Below are positions 54,032 to 63,735 of a stretch of DNA of 63,845 nucleotides, one piece after another. The position numbers and the translations under genes were made by a program. The notes under the pieces were generated by a model. The model was not told where the DNA came from and ran no database searches. It saw nothing but the letters and a program-made list of their open reading frames with translations. Each line of letters begins with the position of its first letter. The stretch's first letter is position 1. The DNA comes from Lachnospiraceae bacterium (GTDB taxonomy: Bacteria > Bacillota > Clostridia > Lachnospirales > Lachnospiraceae), in the NCBI GenBank assembly GCA_017483735.1, contig JAFUVF010000013.1:1-63845 (forward strand), written 5' to 3'.

Positions 54032-54048
54032 GGAATGGAGAATATAAG

Positions 54049-55353
54049 ATGAACATCAGACTATATAATGCGAGAATACTTACAATGGAGCACAAGCGTC
54101 CGGCTTTCTCCGGCGAAATCTGGATTAAGGATGACAGGATCGTCTATGTGGGAGAGGAAGAGACCTTAAAGGAGGAGCTTGAAAAGGGTGAGATGGAGGG
54201 GCTTCATTTTGATGAAGAGATTGATTGCGATAATAACCTCCTTATGCCGGGCTTCAAGGACTGCCATACACATTCCGCAATGACCTTTCTCCGCTCCTAT
54301 GCGGATGATGAACCCTTGCAGAAATGGCTTGCAAAGAAGGTCTTTCCCAACGAGCAGAAGCTTAACGAGGATTATATATACGAATTTACCCGTCTTGCGG
54401 TTTTGGAATATTTAAGCGCAGGCATTACAACTATCTTTGATATGTATTTAATGCCGGATGTGACGGCGAGAGCCTGCATGGATACAGGCATGAGGGCTGT
54501 GCTTACCTCCGGGCTTAATAATTTCACATCCTCTGTTTATCAGATGGAGGATGAATATAAGCGGTGGAATTCCAAGGAATATCCGCTTATTTCCTATCAT
54601 TTGGGCTTTCATGCGGAATATACCAACTCAAAGGAAAATCTGTATAATCTGGGGCATCTTGTGAGAAATCTGCGTGCGCCGGTCTTTACCCACCTTGCGG
54701 AGACGGAGGGGGAGGTTGATGACTGCAAAAAGCGGTACGGCATGACTCCTGCAATGTTTATAGAGTCCATGGGGCTTTTTGCATACGGCGGAGGAGGCTT
54801 CCACTGCGTGCATATGTCACAGGACGATATGGATGTTTTTAAGAGAAACCGTCTCTTTGTCATAACAAATCCGGCTTCTAATATGAAGCTTGCAAGCGGT
54901 ATTGCTCCCATTGCAGAGTTTGTGAAAAATAAAATCCCGGTTGCCATAGGTACCGACGGTGCGGCAAGCAACAATTCCCTCGATATGTTTAAGGAGATGT
55001 TCCTTGTGTCTGCTTTGAGCAAAATCAGGGAAAAGGAAGCGGACAGCATGGATGCGGTAAGGGTGCTTCGGATGGCTACGGTAAACGGCGCAAGAGCATT
55101 GGGGTTAAAAAGGGCGGATGTCCTTGCCAAGGGCAAATATGCGGATATCATAATGATAGATATGAAGCGCCCCAATATGCAGCCGGAGAATAATATACGA
55201 AAGAACCTCGTCTATGCGGGGGATAAGAGCAATATCAAAATGACTATGATTGCAGGCAGGGTATTATATAAGGACGGCGAATTCCATATAGGGGAGGAGC
55301 CCGAAAAAATATACCGAAGCTGTAACGATATAGTAAAAAAGATTCTCAAATAG
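54049..55353 (+). CDS. Amidohydrolase, SAH/MTA-deaminase-like
   Basis: 434 residues, a metal-dependent deaminase. FKDCHTHSAMTFLRSYADD (HxH), GFHAEYTNSKENL, THLAETEGEVDD and GTDGAASNNSLDMFKE give the metal set. The ADDEPLQKWL motif matches S-adenosylhomocysteine/methylthioadenosine deaminases. The base deaminated is not provable; in a nucleoside block an adenine-type substrate is plausible. The gap after cdd is 17 bases. Confidence 0.85.
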   Translation: MNIRLYNARILTMEHKRPAFSGEIWIKDDRIVYVGEEETLKEELEKGEMEGLHFDEEIDCDNNLLMPGFKDCHTHSAMTFLRSYADDEPLQKWLAKKVFPNEQKLNEDYIYEFTRLAVLEYLSAGITTIFDMYLMPDVTARACMDTGMRAVLTSGLNNFTSSVYQMEDEYKRWNSKEYPLISYHLGFHAEYTNSKENLYNLGHLVRNLRAPVFTHLAETEGEVDDCKKRYGMTPAMFIESMGLFAYGGGGFHCVHMSQDDMDVFKRNRLFVITNPASNMKLASGIAPIAEFVKNKIPVAIGTDGAASNNSLDMFKEMFLVSALSKIREKEADSMDAVRVLRMATVNGARALGLKRADVLAKGKYADIIMIDMKRPNMQPENNIRKNLVYAGDKSNIKMTMIAGRVLYKDGEFHIGEEPEKIYRSCNDIVKKILK

Positions 55354-55371
55354 AGAAAGAGGAGAAACAAA

Positions 55372-56733
55372 ATGTTAGAAAAATTGTTTGAGCTCAAGGA
55401 GAACGGAACGGATGTAAAGACCGAGCTCACGGCGGGACTTACGACCTTTATGACCATGGCTTATATCCTCGCCGTAAATCCCAACATCCTCTCTGCGTCG
55501 GGGATGGATGCGAATGCGGTGCTTATCGCAACTGCGCTGGCTTCCTTTGTGGGATGCCTGGCAATGGCGTTTCTTGCAAATTACCCCTTTGCGCTGGCTC
55601 CGGGTCTTGGTCTCAACGCATACTTTGCGTACACGGTTGTCCTTGGCATGGGATATTCCTGGCAGATAGCGCTGCTTGCGGTTTTTGTGGAGGGTATAAT
55701 ATTAATAATCCTCTCTGTAACCAATGTGCGTGAGGCGATATTCAATGCGATCCCCCTTACCTTAAAGAGCGCTGTTTCCGCAGGTATCGGTCTTTTCGTC
55801 GCATTTATCGGTCTCTCAAATGCGAACATAGTAATTCACGGCGACACCATCGTGCAGATGCAGCCCTTCTCTGCGGATGTCAATTCCGTGGGTGTGGGTG
55901 CGATACTGGCGCTAATAGGCGTTATAATTTCAGCATTTCTTATAATCAAGAACATAAAGGGCGGAATCCTCTGGGGCATCATCATCACATGGATTCTCGG
56001 AATCATATGCGAGCTTATAGGGATTTATGTTCCCAATCCCGAGGTGGGGATGTATTCAACAATTCCCGCAGCAATAGTTTCCTTCAATTTCTCATCCATA
56101 GGACTTACCTTCGGACAGCTGTTCAAGGCTGACTTTAACGGAGTGAGCGCACTCAATTTCCTTGTTGTGATATTTTCGTTCCTCTTCGTGGATTTATTCG
56201 ATACATTAGGAACCTTAGTCGGCATGGCATCCAAGGCGGATATGCTCGATAAGGAGGGCAAGCTTCCGAGGATCAAGGGAGCGCTTTTGGCGGATGCAAT
56301 AGCTACCTCCGCAGGCGCTGTGCTCGGTACCTCCACAACGACTACCTTCGTAGAGAGCGCTTCGGGAGTTTCAGAGGGAGGACGCACAGGCCTCACCGCA
56401 TTTACGACGGGTGTGCTTTTCCTTCTGGCACTGATTTTCTCGCCATTATTCCTTACAATTCCCTCCTTTGCGACAGCTCCTGCGCTCATCATCGTAGGCT
56501 TCTATATGATAGCGAGTGTGGCAAAGATAGATTGGAACAATATGCTTGAGGCTATCTCCGCATTCCTCTGTCTTGTGGCCATGCCTCTTTGCTACTCCAT
56601 TTCCGACGGTATAGCATGGGGTATCATTTCATGGACGGTGCTGCACCTTCTTGCCGGAAAGCAGAAGGGCAAGGTTTCCGCACTTATGTATGTACTTACG
56701 GTGCTCTTTATCCTTAAGTATATATTCCTTTGA
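55372..56733 (+). CDS. AzgA-type purine permease (NCS2)
   Basis: 453 residues, about 12 membrane segments. GLNAYFAYTVVLGMGYSWQ, FLFVDLFDTLGTLVG, TSTTTTFVESASGV and GGRTGLTA are the AzgA/PbuG marks. It would import adenine, guanine or hypoxanthine. It completes the salvage block of punA, cdd and the deaminase. The substrate is not resolved. Confidence 0.93.
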   Translation: MLEKLFELKENGTDVKTELTAGLTTFMTMAYILAVNPNILSASGMDANAVLIATALASFVGCLAMAFLANYPFALAPGLGLNAYFAYTVVLGMGYSWQIALLAVFVEGIILIILSVTNVREAIFNAIPLTLKSAVSAGIGLFVAFIGLSNANIVIHGDTIVQMQPFSADVNSVGVGAILALIGVIISAFLIIKNIKGGILWGIIITWILGIICELIGIYVPNPEVGMYSTIPAAIVSFNFSSIGLTFGQLFKADFNGVSALNFLVVIFSFLFVDLFDTLGTLVGMASKADMLDKEGKLPRIKGALLADAIATSAGAVLGTSTTTTFVESASGVSEGGRTGLTAFTTGVLFLLALIFSPLFLTIPSFATAPALIIVGFYMIASVAKIDWNNMLEAISAFLCLVAMPLCYSISDGIAWGIISWTVLHLLAGKQKGKVSALMYVLTVLFILKYIFL

Positions 56734-56751
56734 TTAAGCTTAAGATACAGG

Positions 56752-58479
56752 ATGGATTCTTTGGCGGTAATAATTGTAATAGCTTTAATATTCATATTTG
56801 TAGTTGTAAACGAAAGGCTCTCCTTTAAAAGAAGGGAAGCCTTTCTGCGCTACAGTTTCAAAGAGGGCTTTGGAAAGCTTAAGGAAAAAAAGTATGATCC
56901 CTCCAGATTTTCAAAGCTAAACAGCTATTACGACAGGCACAAAAAAGAGGGACAGCTTGACGATGCCACATGGAATGACCTTTCCATGGATGATATATAC
57001 AAATGCATCGACTCAACCATATCCTCCTCCGGGGAGGAGTATTTATATTATCTTTTGAGAAGTCCGGTTGCCGATATTCCCGATTCGGGAAGTGTAAACA
57101 AAAGCATTGATATTCTTGCGGACGCAATGATGGATGCCGCAAATATCGAAAAGCGGACTGATATACAGGTTTTGCTTTACCGCCTCGGAAATGTGGGTAA
57201 GTATTCCCTTTATGATTATATGGAAAACCTTGATATATTGGGAGAAAGAAAGAACTTCCGGCACATTATCTTTGATTTATTGTATATTCCGGCGATTGTA
57301 ATATTTTTTGTGAGCGCACCCCTTGCCACGGCTCTTTTGGTATTTCTTATGGCGTTTAACATAGTCACTTATTTCAGGGAAAGAAATATAATAGAACCCT
57401 ATATAATTAGCTTTGCATATATTTCGAGGCTTATAGAGGCTTCTGATAAAATTTCAGATATTGAGCTTCCTTCACTTGATTTTGTGAGGGAGGACTTAAA
57501 AAAGGGAGTGGGAGAGCTTAAAAATTTAAAGCGCCTGTCAGGCATGGTTACCTCTGGCGGAAGGTACAGCATTTCTTCGGATCCGTTAAGCGTGCTGCTT
57601 GATTATATCAGAATGGCATTTCATATAGATATAATCATATTTAACGGTATGCTAAGGACGGTGCGTGAAAAGAAAAAATATGCAGAAATGCTTATAACGG
57701 GCGTGGGGGTAGCGGATGCCTCCATCGCTGTTTCATCATTCAGGGAATACTTAAATAGTAATGAGGGCTTTTGTAAGCCTGAATTTATGGAATATTCTGA
57801 GCCTCTTAAGATAGAAAACGGGTATCATCCGCTTCTTACGGATTGTGTTAAAAACAGTATCAAGGCAGATAAGAGCATACTCATAACAGGCTCGAATGCC
57901 TCCGGAAAATCCACCTTTTTGAAGATGATTGCCGTAAATGCTGTATTTGCACAGACTATAATGACCTGCATGGCAAATACTTACTCCGCTCCGGTATTCA
58001 AGATTTTTTCCTCCATGACAGTAAAGGACAGTCTTAAAAGCGGGGAGAGCTACTATATGGCGGAGATAAGGGGGATAAAGAGGATTCTTGACAATGCGGC
58101 AGGAGAAGAAAAAGGACAGAAGCCAAAAAAGGCAAAGGTACTCTGCTTTATAGACGAGGTTCTTAAGGGAACCAATACAATAGAGAGGATTGCCGCATCA
58201 AGTCAGATTCTCAAGGCTATGGAAGGTTCGGGGATTCTTACCTTTGCAGCGACGCACGATACGGAGCTTCCCTCGATTCTTAGGGATGAATATGATTATT
58301 ATCATTTTGAGGAGAATATGACGGAAACGGATATAAGCTTTTCCTATAAGCTTATGCGGGGCAGCACGGACAGGCATAATGCGATTAAGCTATTGGAGGT
58401 TATGGGCTTTGACAGGGAGCTTACGGACAATGCGGGTAAGCTTGCCGAAAGGTATGTGGAAACCGGAAGCTGGAGCTAA
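56752..58479 (+). CDS. MutS-like ATPase with membrane segments
   Basis: 575 residues. N-terminal TM (about 4-20), a TM pair near 183-215, a helical core like MutS domain III, and a MutS domain V with Walker A TGSNASGKSTFLKM, SYYMAEIRGIKRIL and Walker B VLCFIDEVLKGTNTIERIAASS. No mismatch-recognition or clamp domain is seen. This subgroup is known in Firmicutes but has no assigned function. No clear Shine-Dalgarno; the gap after the permease is 18 bases. Confidence 0.88.
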   Translation: MDSLAVIIVIALIFIFVVVNERLSFKRREAFLRYSFKEGFGKLKEKKYDPSRFSKLNSYYDRHKKEGQLDDATWNDLSMDDIYKCIDSTISSSGEEYLYYLLRSPVADIPDSGSVNKSIDILADAMMDAANIEKRTDIQVLLYRLGNVGKYSLYDYMENLDILGERKNFRHIIFDLLYIPAIVIFFVSAPLATALLVFLMAFNIVTYFRERNIIEPYIISFAYISRLIEASDKISDIELPSLDFVREDLKKGVGELKNLKRLSGMVTSGGRYSISSDPLSVLLDYIRMAFHIDIIIFNGMLRTVREKKKYAEMLITGVGVADASIAVSSFREYLNSNEGFCKPEFMEYSEPLKIENGYHPLLTDCVKNSIKADKSILITGSNASGKSTFLKMIAVNAVFAQTIMTCMANTYSAPVFKIFSSMTVKDSLKSGESYYMAEIRGIKRILDNAAGEEKGQKPKKAKVLCFIDEVLKGTNTIERIAASSQILKAMEGSGILTFAATHDTELPSILRDEYDYYHFEENMTETDISFSYKLMRGSTDRHNAIKLLEVMGFDRELTDNAGKLAERYVETGSWS

Positions 58480-58496
58480 CATATCTTCATCATCAT

Positions 58497-58514
58497 TTGA
58501 CAAGTATTTAACAA
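58497..58514 (+). promoter_or_regulatory. Probable Rex operator over the rex promoter
   Basis: TTGACAAGTATTTAACAA (58497-58514) matches the clostridial Rex consensus TTGTTAA-N4-TTAACAA at 12 of 14 fixed positions. The two mismatches are in the left half, where the -35 box TTGACA is also read. It would let Rex shut off its own gene when NADH is low. Confidence 0.7.
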
Positions 58515-58525
58515 AAATGTATACT
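58497..58525 (+). promoter_or_regulatory. Sigma-A promoter of rex
   Basis: TTGACA (58497-58502), 17 bases, TATACT (58520-58525). The -35 and spacer lie inside the Rex-like site. Leader about 30 bases to ATG 58564. Confidence 0.82.
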
Positions 58526-58563
58526 TATAGGGATTGGATTAAAAAGGGAGAGTGACATTTTAT

Positions 58564-59205
58564 ATGGACAGCAAAATGATTTCACAGGCGGTAATAGGGC
58601 GTCTGCCCAGATATTACAGATATCTGGGAGATCTGAAGGATGATGGGGTGGAGAGGATTTCATCGCAGGAATTGTCGGAGCTTATGCATGTGACCGCCTC
58701 TCAAATCAGGCAGGATTTCAACAATTTCGGAGGCTTCGGACAGCAGGGCTACGGCTACAACGTGGAATATCTCTACGGGGAGATCGGAAAGCTTCTTGGG
58801 CTTGACAAAAAGCACAATTTTGTCATAGTGGGAGCCGGAAATCTCGGGCGTGCGCTTGGAAATTATCTAAATTTTGAGAGAAGAGGCTTTATTTTTAAAG
58901 GTATCTTTGACAAGGATCCGGCAATCATCGGCAGGGAGGTGCGGGGAATAAAAGTCCGGGATATTTCGGAGCTTGATGAATTTCTTGCGGAAAATGATGT
59001 GGATATTGCAGTTATAACCCTGCCCAAGACCAATGCCGTGGATATTGCGGACAGACTTGTAAAAGGAGGCATAAGGGCAATATGGAATTTTGCCCATGTG
59101 GATCTGCCTGTTCCGAGTGATGTTCTTGTTGAAAATGTGCATCTTTCAGACAGTCTGATGAAGCTTTCATACAATCTTAGCCAGATTCAGAAAGAGGAGA
59201 AATAA
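58564..59205 (+). CDS. rex: Redox-sensing repressor Rex
   Basis: 213 residues. N-terminal winged helix (about 1-80) with RLPRYYRYLGDL and VTASQIRQDFNNFGGFG; a Rossmann domain with VGAGNLGRALGNY, then VAVITLPKTNAVDIADRL-like. It senses NADH/NAD and represses fermentation and respiration genes. ATG 58564 gives the family length; GTG 58552 is in frame but too close to the ribosome site. Followed at once by a TTG-start gene. Confidence 0.95.
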   Translation: MDSKMISQAVIGRLPRYYRYLGDLKDDGVERISSQELSELMHVTASQIRQDFNNFGGFGQQGYGYNVEYLYGEIGKLLGLDKKHNFVIVGAGNLGRALGNYLNFERRGFIFKGIFDKDPAIIGREVRGIKVRDISELDEFLAENDVDIAVITLPKTNAVDIADRLVKGGIRAIWNFAHVDLPVPSDVLVENVHLSDSLMKLSYNLSQIQKEEK

Positions 59206-59886
59206 TTGCCAAAGGGGGACGGTAAAAATAAGCAGGAGGCTTTCAAGCAGGCACTTTTAGGGAAAAAGGTGCCTTTGCTTACCCTTGACAATAAATGGTA
59301 TAAGCTCTTGAACGAGGTGGGCAGGGAGGAAATGAAGCCCATTGAGGAGGAGCTTAATGCGCTTTTGAAAAAACAGGGAAAATACAATACCGAAACCAAG
59401 GAAATAAAAAAGCTTAAGGTCAAGCTTATGAACGATATCGTCGAGATGGCGGGAGAGCTTGAAAGCACCGGCGACAAATCCCTTGAAAAAAAGATTGAAG
59501 ACAATAAGCGCATCCTGAACGAATGCAATGAAAAGCTGGAGAAATACGAGGATGAGAATTTAGAGCTCCCCGGAGAGATAGACAGGACGAACCATGAGCT
59601 CATGGTTCGCACTATGGCGAACTGCTATGATACCATGCAGGAAAATACGGAAAAGATTGAAGCTCTCAACAAGTGGGTAGCCGACATCAGAATTGAGCTC
59701 AAGAAAAATCTGGTGCGCAAGCAGGAAATGGAAGCGCAGAATCACAATATATATTCATATATGCATGATATTTTCGGGGCGGAGGTGGTAAACCTCTTTG
59801 ACCTTACCTACAACCCGGAGGAGCAGCATCCGAGAACAAGCAAGGAAAAAAATTCTGATAAGGATAATAAGGACAAAAAGGAATAA
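59206..59886 (+). CDS. Coiled-coil protein of unknown function
   Basis: 226 residues, nearly all helical and highly charged, with heptad patterns at about 40-170. A conserved-looking core NKWYKLLNEVG near residue 28 and YSYMHDIFGAEVVNLFDL near 185; a Lys/Asp/Asn-rich tail. No signal or TM. TTG start eight bases after GAGGAG, directly on the Rex stop. I do not recognise it. Its coupling to rex and alr is the only clue. Confidence 0.65.
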   Translation: MPKGDGKNKQEAFKQALLGKKVPLLTLDNKWYKLLNEVGREEMKPIEEELNALLKKQGKYNTETKEIKKLKVKLMNDIVEMAGELESTGDKSLEKKIEDNKRILNECNEKLEKYEDENLELPGEIDRTNHELMVRTMANCYDTMQENTEKIEALNKWVADIRIELKKNLVRKQEMEAQNHNIYSYMHDIFGAEVVNLFDLTYNPEEQHPRTSKEKNSDKDNKDKKE

Positions 59887-59892
59887 AATAAT

Positions 59893-61101
59893 ATGGAAGA
59901 AGGAATTTCTTCGTTAAACGCATACAGAGGGGTTGTCCGTGTGGATATGGACGCCATAATCTCCAATATGGAGGCTATGAGGGCAAATATCAATGAAAAA
60001 ACCGGAATGATGGCTGTAATAAAGGCGGACGGTTACGGGCACGGGAGCGTGGAGCTTGCGAGGGTCTTTGAGGATATCGACTATGTGAAGGGCTATGCCG
60101 TAGCCACTGCGGAGGAAGCGCAGATTTTGAGAAATGCCGGGATAAAAAAGCCTGTTTTAATTATAGGCTATGCATTTCCGTATTGTTACGGTACAATGAT
60201 AAAGGAGGATGTACGCCTTACTGTGTTCAGGGAAGATTCTCTCAAACAGATAGACAGTGCGGCAAGGACGCTCTCGATGAAGGCGAGAATACATATTCCC
60301 GTGGACACCGGTATGGGGAGGATAGGTGTTCTTCCTGACGATGCGGGACTTGCATTCGTAAAAAAGACTTTAAGCTTTGAGAATATTATTCTGGAGGGAG
60401 TATTTACCCATTTTGCCAGAGCGGATGAAAGAGACAAATCCTCTGCCAAAATGCAGTATGAAAAATTCAAGGGCTTTACGGACAGGATAGAAAGGGAATT
60501 ATCATACAGGATTCCCATAAAGCATTGCTCCAATTCGGCTGCAATACTTGAAATGCCCTACGCCAATATGGATATGGTAAGGAGCGGCATCACAATGTAC
60601 GGACTTATGCCCTCGGATGAGGTGCCGGATAAGGCTAAAGCCTTGGTTAAGCTTAAGCCCGCATTATCCCTCGTAAGTCATATTGTCTATGTAAAGACGA
60701 TTCATAATGGGGACAGCGTATCCTACGGAGGCACATATACTGCCAATAAGGATGTGAGACTTGCCACAATACCCTTGGGCTATGCAGACGGAATTCCCAG
60801 AAGCCTTTCAAACAAGGGGTATGTACTCATAAGGGGGAAGCGTGCTCCCATAGCGGGCAGGGTATGCATGGATCAGTTTATGGTGGATGTGAGTGATATC
60901 GAGGGAGCGAGGGAGGATGACGAGGTAGTTATAATCGGGGAGAGCGGAGGAGAAAAAATTACGGCAGAGGCTCTGGGAGCAATTTCGGGAAGATTTAATT
61001 ATGAGCTGGTATGTGATATAAATATCAGACTTCCAAGAGCATACTACAGAAACGGGATACTTATAGGAAGAAAGGATTATGGAGGAACGGTAAATGGATG
61101 A
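59893..61101 (+). CDS. alr: Alanine racemase
   Basis: Makes D-alanine for the cell wall. 402 residues. PLP-binding KADGYGHGSVELARVF, the C-terminal barrel with VSYGGTYTANKDVRLATIPLGYADG and the catalytic Tyr region CMDQFMVDVSDI. Weak ribosome site AAAGGA eleven bases ahead. The end overlaps the CBS gene by eight bases. Confidence 0.95.
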   Translation: MEEGISSLNAYRGVVRVDMDAIISNMEAMRANINEKTGMMAVIKADGYGHGSVELARVFEDIDYVKGYAVATAEEAQILRNAGIKKPVLIIGYAFPYCYGTMIKEDVRLTVFREDSLKQIDSAARTLSMKARIHIPVDTGMGRIGVLPDDAGLAFVKKTLSFENIILEGVFTHFARADERDKSSAKMQYEKFKGFTDRIERELSYRIPIKHCSNSAAILEMPYANMDMVRSGITMYGLMPSDEVPDKAKALVKLKPALSLVSHIVYVKTIHNGDSVSYGGTYTANKDVRLATIPLGYADGIPRSLSNKGYVLIRGKRAPIAGRVCMDQFMVDVSDIEGAREDDEVVIIGESGGEKITAEALGAISGRFNYELVCDINIRLPRAYYRNGILIGRKDYGGTVNG

Positions 61102-61948
61102 TGACGGCAGTAAAAGTACTTTGGCGGATAAGCTTAAGAAAACCTTTGGAATAAAGGGAGAAGCAAATTCCGCCGAAGAGGAGATTATAGAGATTGTCAA
61201 TGAGGGGCACGAAAAGGGGCTGATACAGACCTCCGAGGCACAGATGATATCTAATATCCTTGAATTCAACGAAAAGGAGGCCAGGGATATAATGATAAAC
61301 CGTCCGGACATCGTTGCAATAGATGAGGATACCAGCTTGCAGGATGCCCTTAGATTTATGATAGACGGTCACAATTCAAGGTATCCCGTGTACGAAGAAA
61401 ATATTGACCATATCAAGGGTATTCTTTATCTGAAGGATGCGGTAAGATTTCATCTTGACGATACCAACTCCGGGCTAAAGCTCTCTGAGACAAAGGAGCT
61501 TATGCGGGATGCGTATTTTGTCCCGGAGAAGAAAAATATAGACGAGCTTTTCAGGGAGATGCAGAAGAAAAAGTTGCAGATGGCCATAGTCGTGGATGAG
61601 TACGGACAGACGGAGGGGCTTGTCACGATGGAGGATATCTTAGAGGAGATCGTCGGAAACATTCAGGATGAATATGACGCCGAGGATGAGCATATTGAGG
61701 AAAAATCCAAGGATGAATATGTCATCGACGGAAAGACCACCTTGGAGGAGCTTACCGAGCGCTTCGGGATAGACTTTGATACGGAGGATTTCGAAACCAT
61801 AAACGGATATCTGATTTCAAGACTCGACAAGATACCGGAGGACGACGAGAGCTTTGAGGTGTCTGTCGGAGATTACAATTTCAGAATACTTGAAGTAAGC
61901 AACAAAATGATAACCTCGGTACTCGTCACAAAGTCAAAGCTTGCCTAA
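61094..61948 (+). CDS. CBS-pair/CorC-HlyC domain protein without DUF21
   Basis: 284 residues. Two CBS motifs (about 65-180, with DIMINRPDIVAIDED and MVTMEDILEEIVG) and a transporter-associated CorC_HlyC domain at the end (DFETINGYLISRLDKIPEDD). The usual N-terminal DUF21 membrane part is absent, so this is a cytosolic form such as CorC. A role in magnesium or envelope stress is inferred only. Confidence 0.9.
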   Translation: MDDDGSKSTLADKLKKTFGIKGEANSAEEEIIEIVNEGHEKGLIQTSEAQMISNILEFNEKEARDIMINRPDIVAIDEDTSLQDALRFMIDGHNSRYPVYEENIDHIKGILYLKDAVRFHLDDTNSGLKLSETKELMRDAYFVPEKKNIDELFREMQKKKLQMAIVVDEYGQTEGLVTMEDILEEIVGNIQDEYDAEDEHIEEKSKDEYVIDGKTTLEELTERFGIDFDTEDFETINGYLISRLDKIPEDDESFEVSVGDYNFRILEVSNKMITSVLVTKSKLA

Positions 61949-61969
61949 AGGGCGATTGTTTGGTAAAAT
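61941..61969 (+). promoter_or_regulatory. Promoter of yebC
   Basis: TTGCCT (61941-61946), 17 bases, TAAAAT (61964-61969) with TGG ahead (extended -10). The -35 overlaps the end of the CBS gene. The leader is about 31 bases. Confidence 0.65.
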
Positions 61970-62006
61970 ATTAAAGTTATGAATTTTTTGTCAAAAGGAG
62001 AATATG

Positions 62007-62744
62007 ATGTCAGGACATTCAAAATTTGCTAACATTAAGCACAAGAAAGAGAAAAACGACGCCGCAAAGGGTAAGATTTTTACCATTATCGGAAGGGAGA
62101 TCGCCGTTGCGGTAAAGGAGGGAGGTCCGGATCCTTCAAACAACTATAAGCTTGCCACAGTTATTGCAAAGGCAAAGGCTAACAATATGCCTAACGATAC
62201 CATAGAGAGGGGCATAAAAAAGGCTGCCGGAGATGTGGGCAATGTAAACTACGAATATATTACCTATGAGGGCTATGGACCAAGCGGCATCGCCATCATA
62301 GTAGATGCACTGACGGACAACAAGAACCGTACCGCAGCAAATGTGAGGAGCGCCTTTACCAAGGGACAGGGAAATGTGGGAACTCCCGGCTGCGTATCCT
62401 ATATGTTCGACCAGAAGGGACAGATAATAATTGACAAGGAAGAGTGTGAGATGTCTGCGGATGATCTCATGATGACGGCGCTTGATGCGGGAGCCGACGA
62501 CTTTAACGAGGAGGAGGATTCCTTTGAGATACTCACATCCCCCGACGATTTCGAGACGGTGAGAAGCGCACTTGAAAACGCCAAAATCCCAATGCTGTCT
62601 GCGGAGATAACGATGATTCCCCAGAACTACGTGGAGCTTACAGATGAGGATGCCATAAAGAATCTGCAGAGAACTCTTGACCTTCTGGATGATGATGATG
62701 ACGTGCAGGCGGTTTACCACAATGCGTCAAATCTGGATGAATAG
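62007..62744 (+). CDS. yebC: YebC/TACO1 family protein
   Basis: 245 residues, the normal length. [20 protein letters not shown] is the family N-terminus, with [17 protein letters not shown] and an acidic end. Formerly called a transcription regulator; related proteins act as translation factors for difficult sequences. ATG 62007 is chosen over ATG 62004 because AGGAG lies at a better distance. Its neighbour is a GT2 gene 23 bases later. Confidence 0.94.
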   Translation: MSGHSKFANIKHKKEKNDAAKGKIFTIIGREIAVAVKEGGPDPSNNYKLATVIAKAKANNMPNDTIERGIKKAAGDVGNVNYEYITYEGYGPSGIAIIVDALTDNKNRTAANVRSAFTKGQGNVGTPGCVSYMFDQKGQIIIDKEECEMSADDLMMTALDAGADDFNEEEDSFEILTSPDDFETVRSALENAKIPMLSAEITMIPQNYVELTDEDAIKNLQRTLDLLDDDDDVQAVYHNASNLDE

Positions 62745-62767
62745 GTTTAATCATTAAGGAGAGAGAA

Positions 62768-63727
62768 ATGGACAGACTTGCGATAGTCGTACCCTGCTAC
62801 AATGAAGAAGAGGTTTTAAAGATCGCCTCAGAGGCTTTGAGAAAGGTTTTGTCGGATCTTATAGGGAAAAAGAAAATTTCCGACGACAGCTATATCCTTT
62901 TCGTGAATGATGGAAGCAAGGACAGAACCTGGGAGCTTATCGAGGAGGAGCATGCCGCATATCCGAAGGAGATATTCGGAGTGAAGCTTGCCGGAAATGT
63001 GGGACATCAGTTTGCTCTGACAGCCGGGCTTTTAACCGCTATGAAGATGAGCGATGTTACGGTTTCAATAGATGCGGATTTGCAGGATGATGTGGATGTC
63101 ATCGAGGAGATGATAGACAAATTCCATGCAGGAAACGATATCGTATACGGGGTCAGAAAAGAGAGAAAATCGGATACCTTTTTCAAGCGCACAACAGCGC
63201 AGGGCTTCTATAAGCTGATGGCGCTCATGGGCGTAAAGACAGTATATAATCATGCGGATTTCCGCCTTATGAGCAGGCGTGCTGTGGAGCAGTTCTCGAA
63301 GTATGAGGAAACCAATCTGTTCCTCAGAGGAATGATGCCGCTTATAGGCTATCAGACGGACTGTGTATATTATGACAGGAAGGAGAGAGTTGCGGGAGAG
63401 AGCAAATATCCCTTAAAAAAGATGCTTGCCCTTGCCTTTAACGGAATCAGCTCCTTCTCCGTAAAGCCTATAAGCCTCATAACAGGGCTTGGATTTTTCA
63501 TAATTTGCGCAAGTGTGCTTGCGGCGATATACGCTCTTGTTTCATATTTTACAGGACATGTGACCCCGGGCTGGACCTCCCTTATATTGTCCATATGGTT
63601 TTTGGGAGGAGTGCAGCTCATAGCCATCGGTCTGGTGGGACAATACATCGGTAAGATATATGTAGAGGTAAAGCACAGGCCGAGATACAATATCGAAAAG
63701 GTTCTGTCGGACGAGCCTGAGGAATAA
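62768..63727 (+). CDS. GT2 polyprenyl-phosphate glycosyltransferase (GtrB/DPM1-like)
   Basis: 319 residues. GT-A fold with VVPCYNEEEVL, SIDADLQDDVDV (DxD-type) and GVRKERKSDTFFKR. Two C-terminal membrane helices (about 233-255 and 265-290) place it at the inner leaflet. It likely makes a sugar-phosphate-polyprenol used by GT-C enzymes. Two GT-C-like genes occur in this window and a third membrane gene begins right after it. A link is plausible only. Confidence 0.9.
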   Translation: MDRLAIVVPCYNEEEVLKIASEALRKVLSDLIGKKKISDDSYILFVNDGSKDRTWELIEEEHAAYPKEIFGVKLAGNVGHQFALTAGLLTAMKMSDVTVSIDADLQDDVDVIEEMIDKFHAGNDIVYGVRKERKSDTFFKRTTAQGFYKLMALMGVKTVYNHADFRLMSRRAVEQFSKYEETNLFLRGMMPLIGYQTDCVYYDRKERVAGESKYPLKKMLALAFNGISSFSVKPISLITGLGFFIICASVLAAIYALVSYFTGHVTPGWTSLILSIWFLGGVQLIAIGLVGQYIGKIYVEVKHRPRYNIEKVLSDEPEE

Positions 63728-63735
63728 ATTTTTTT

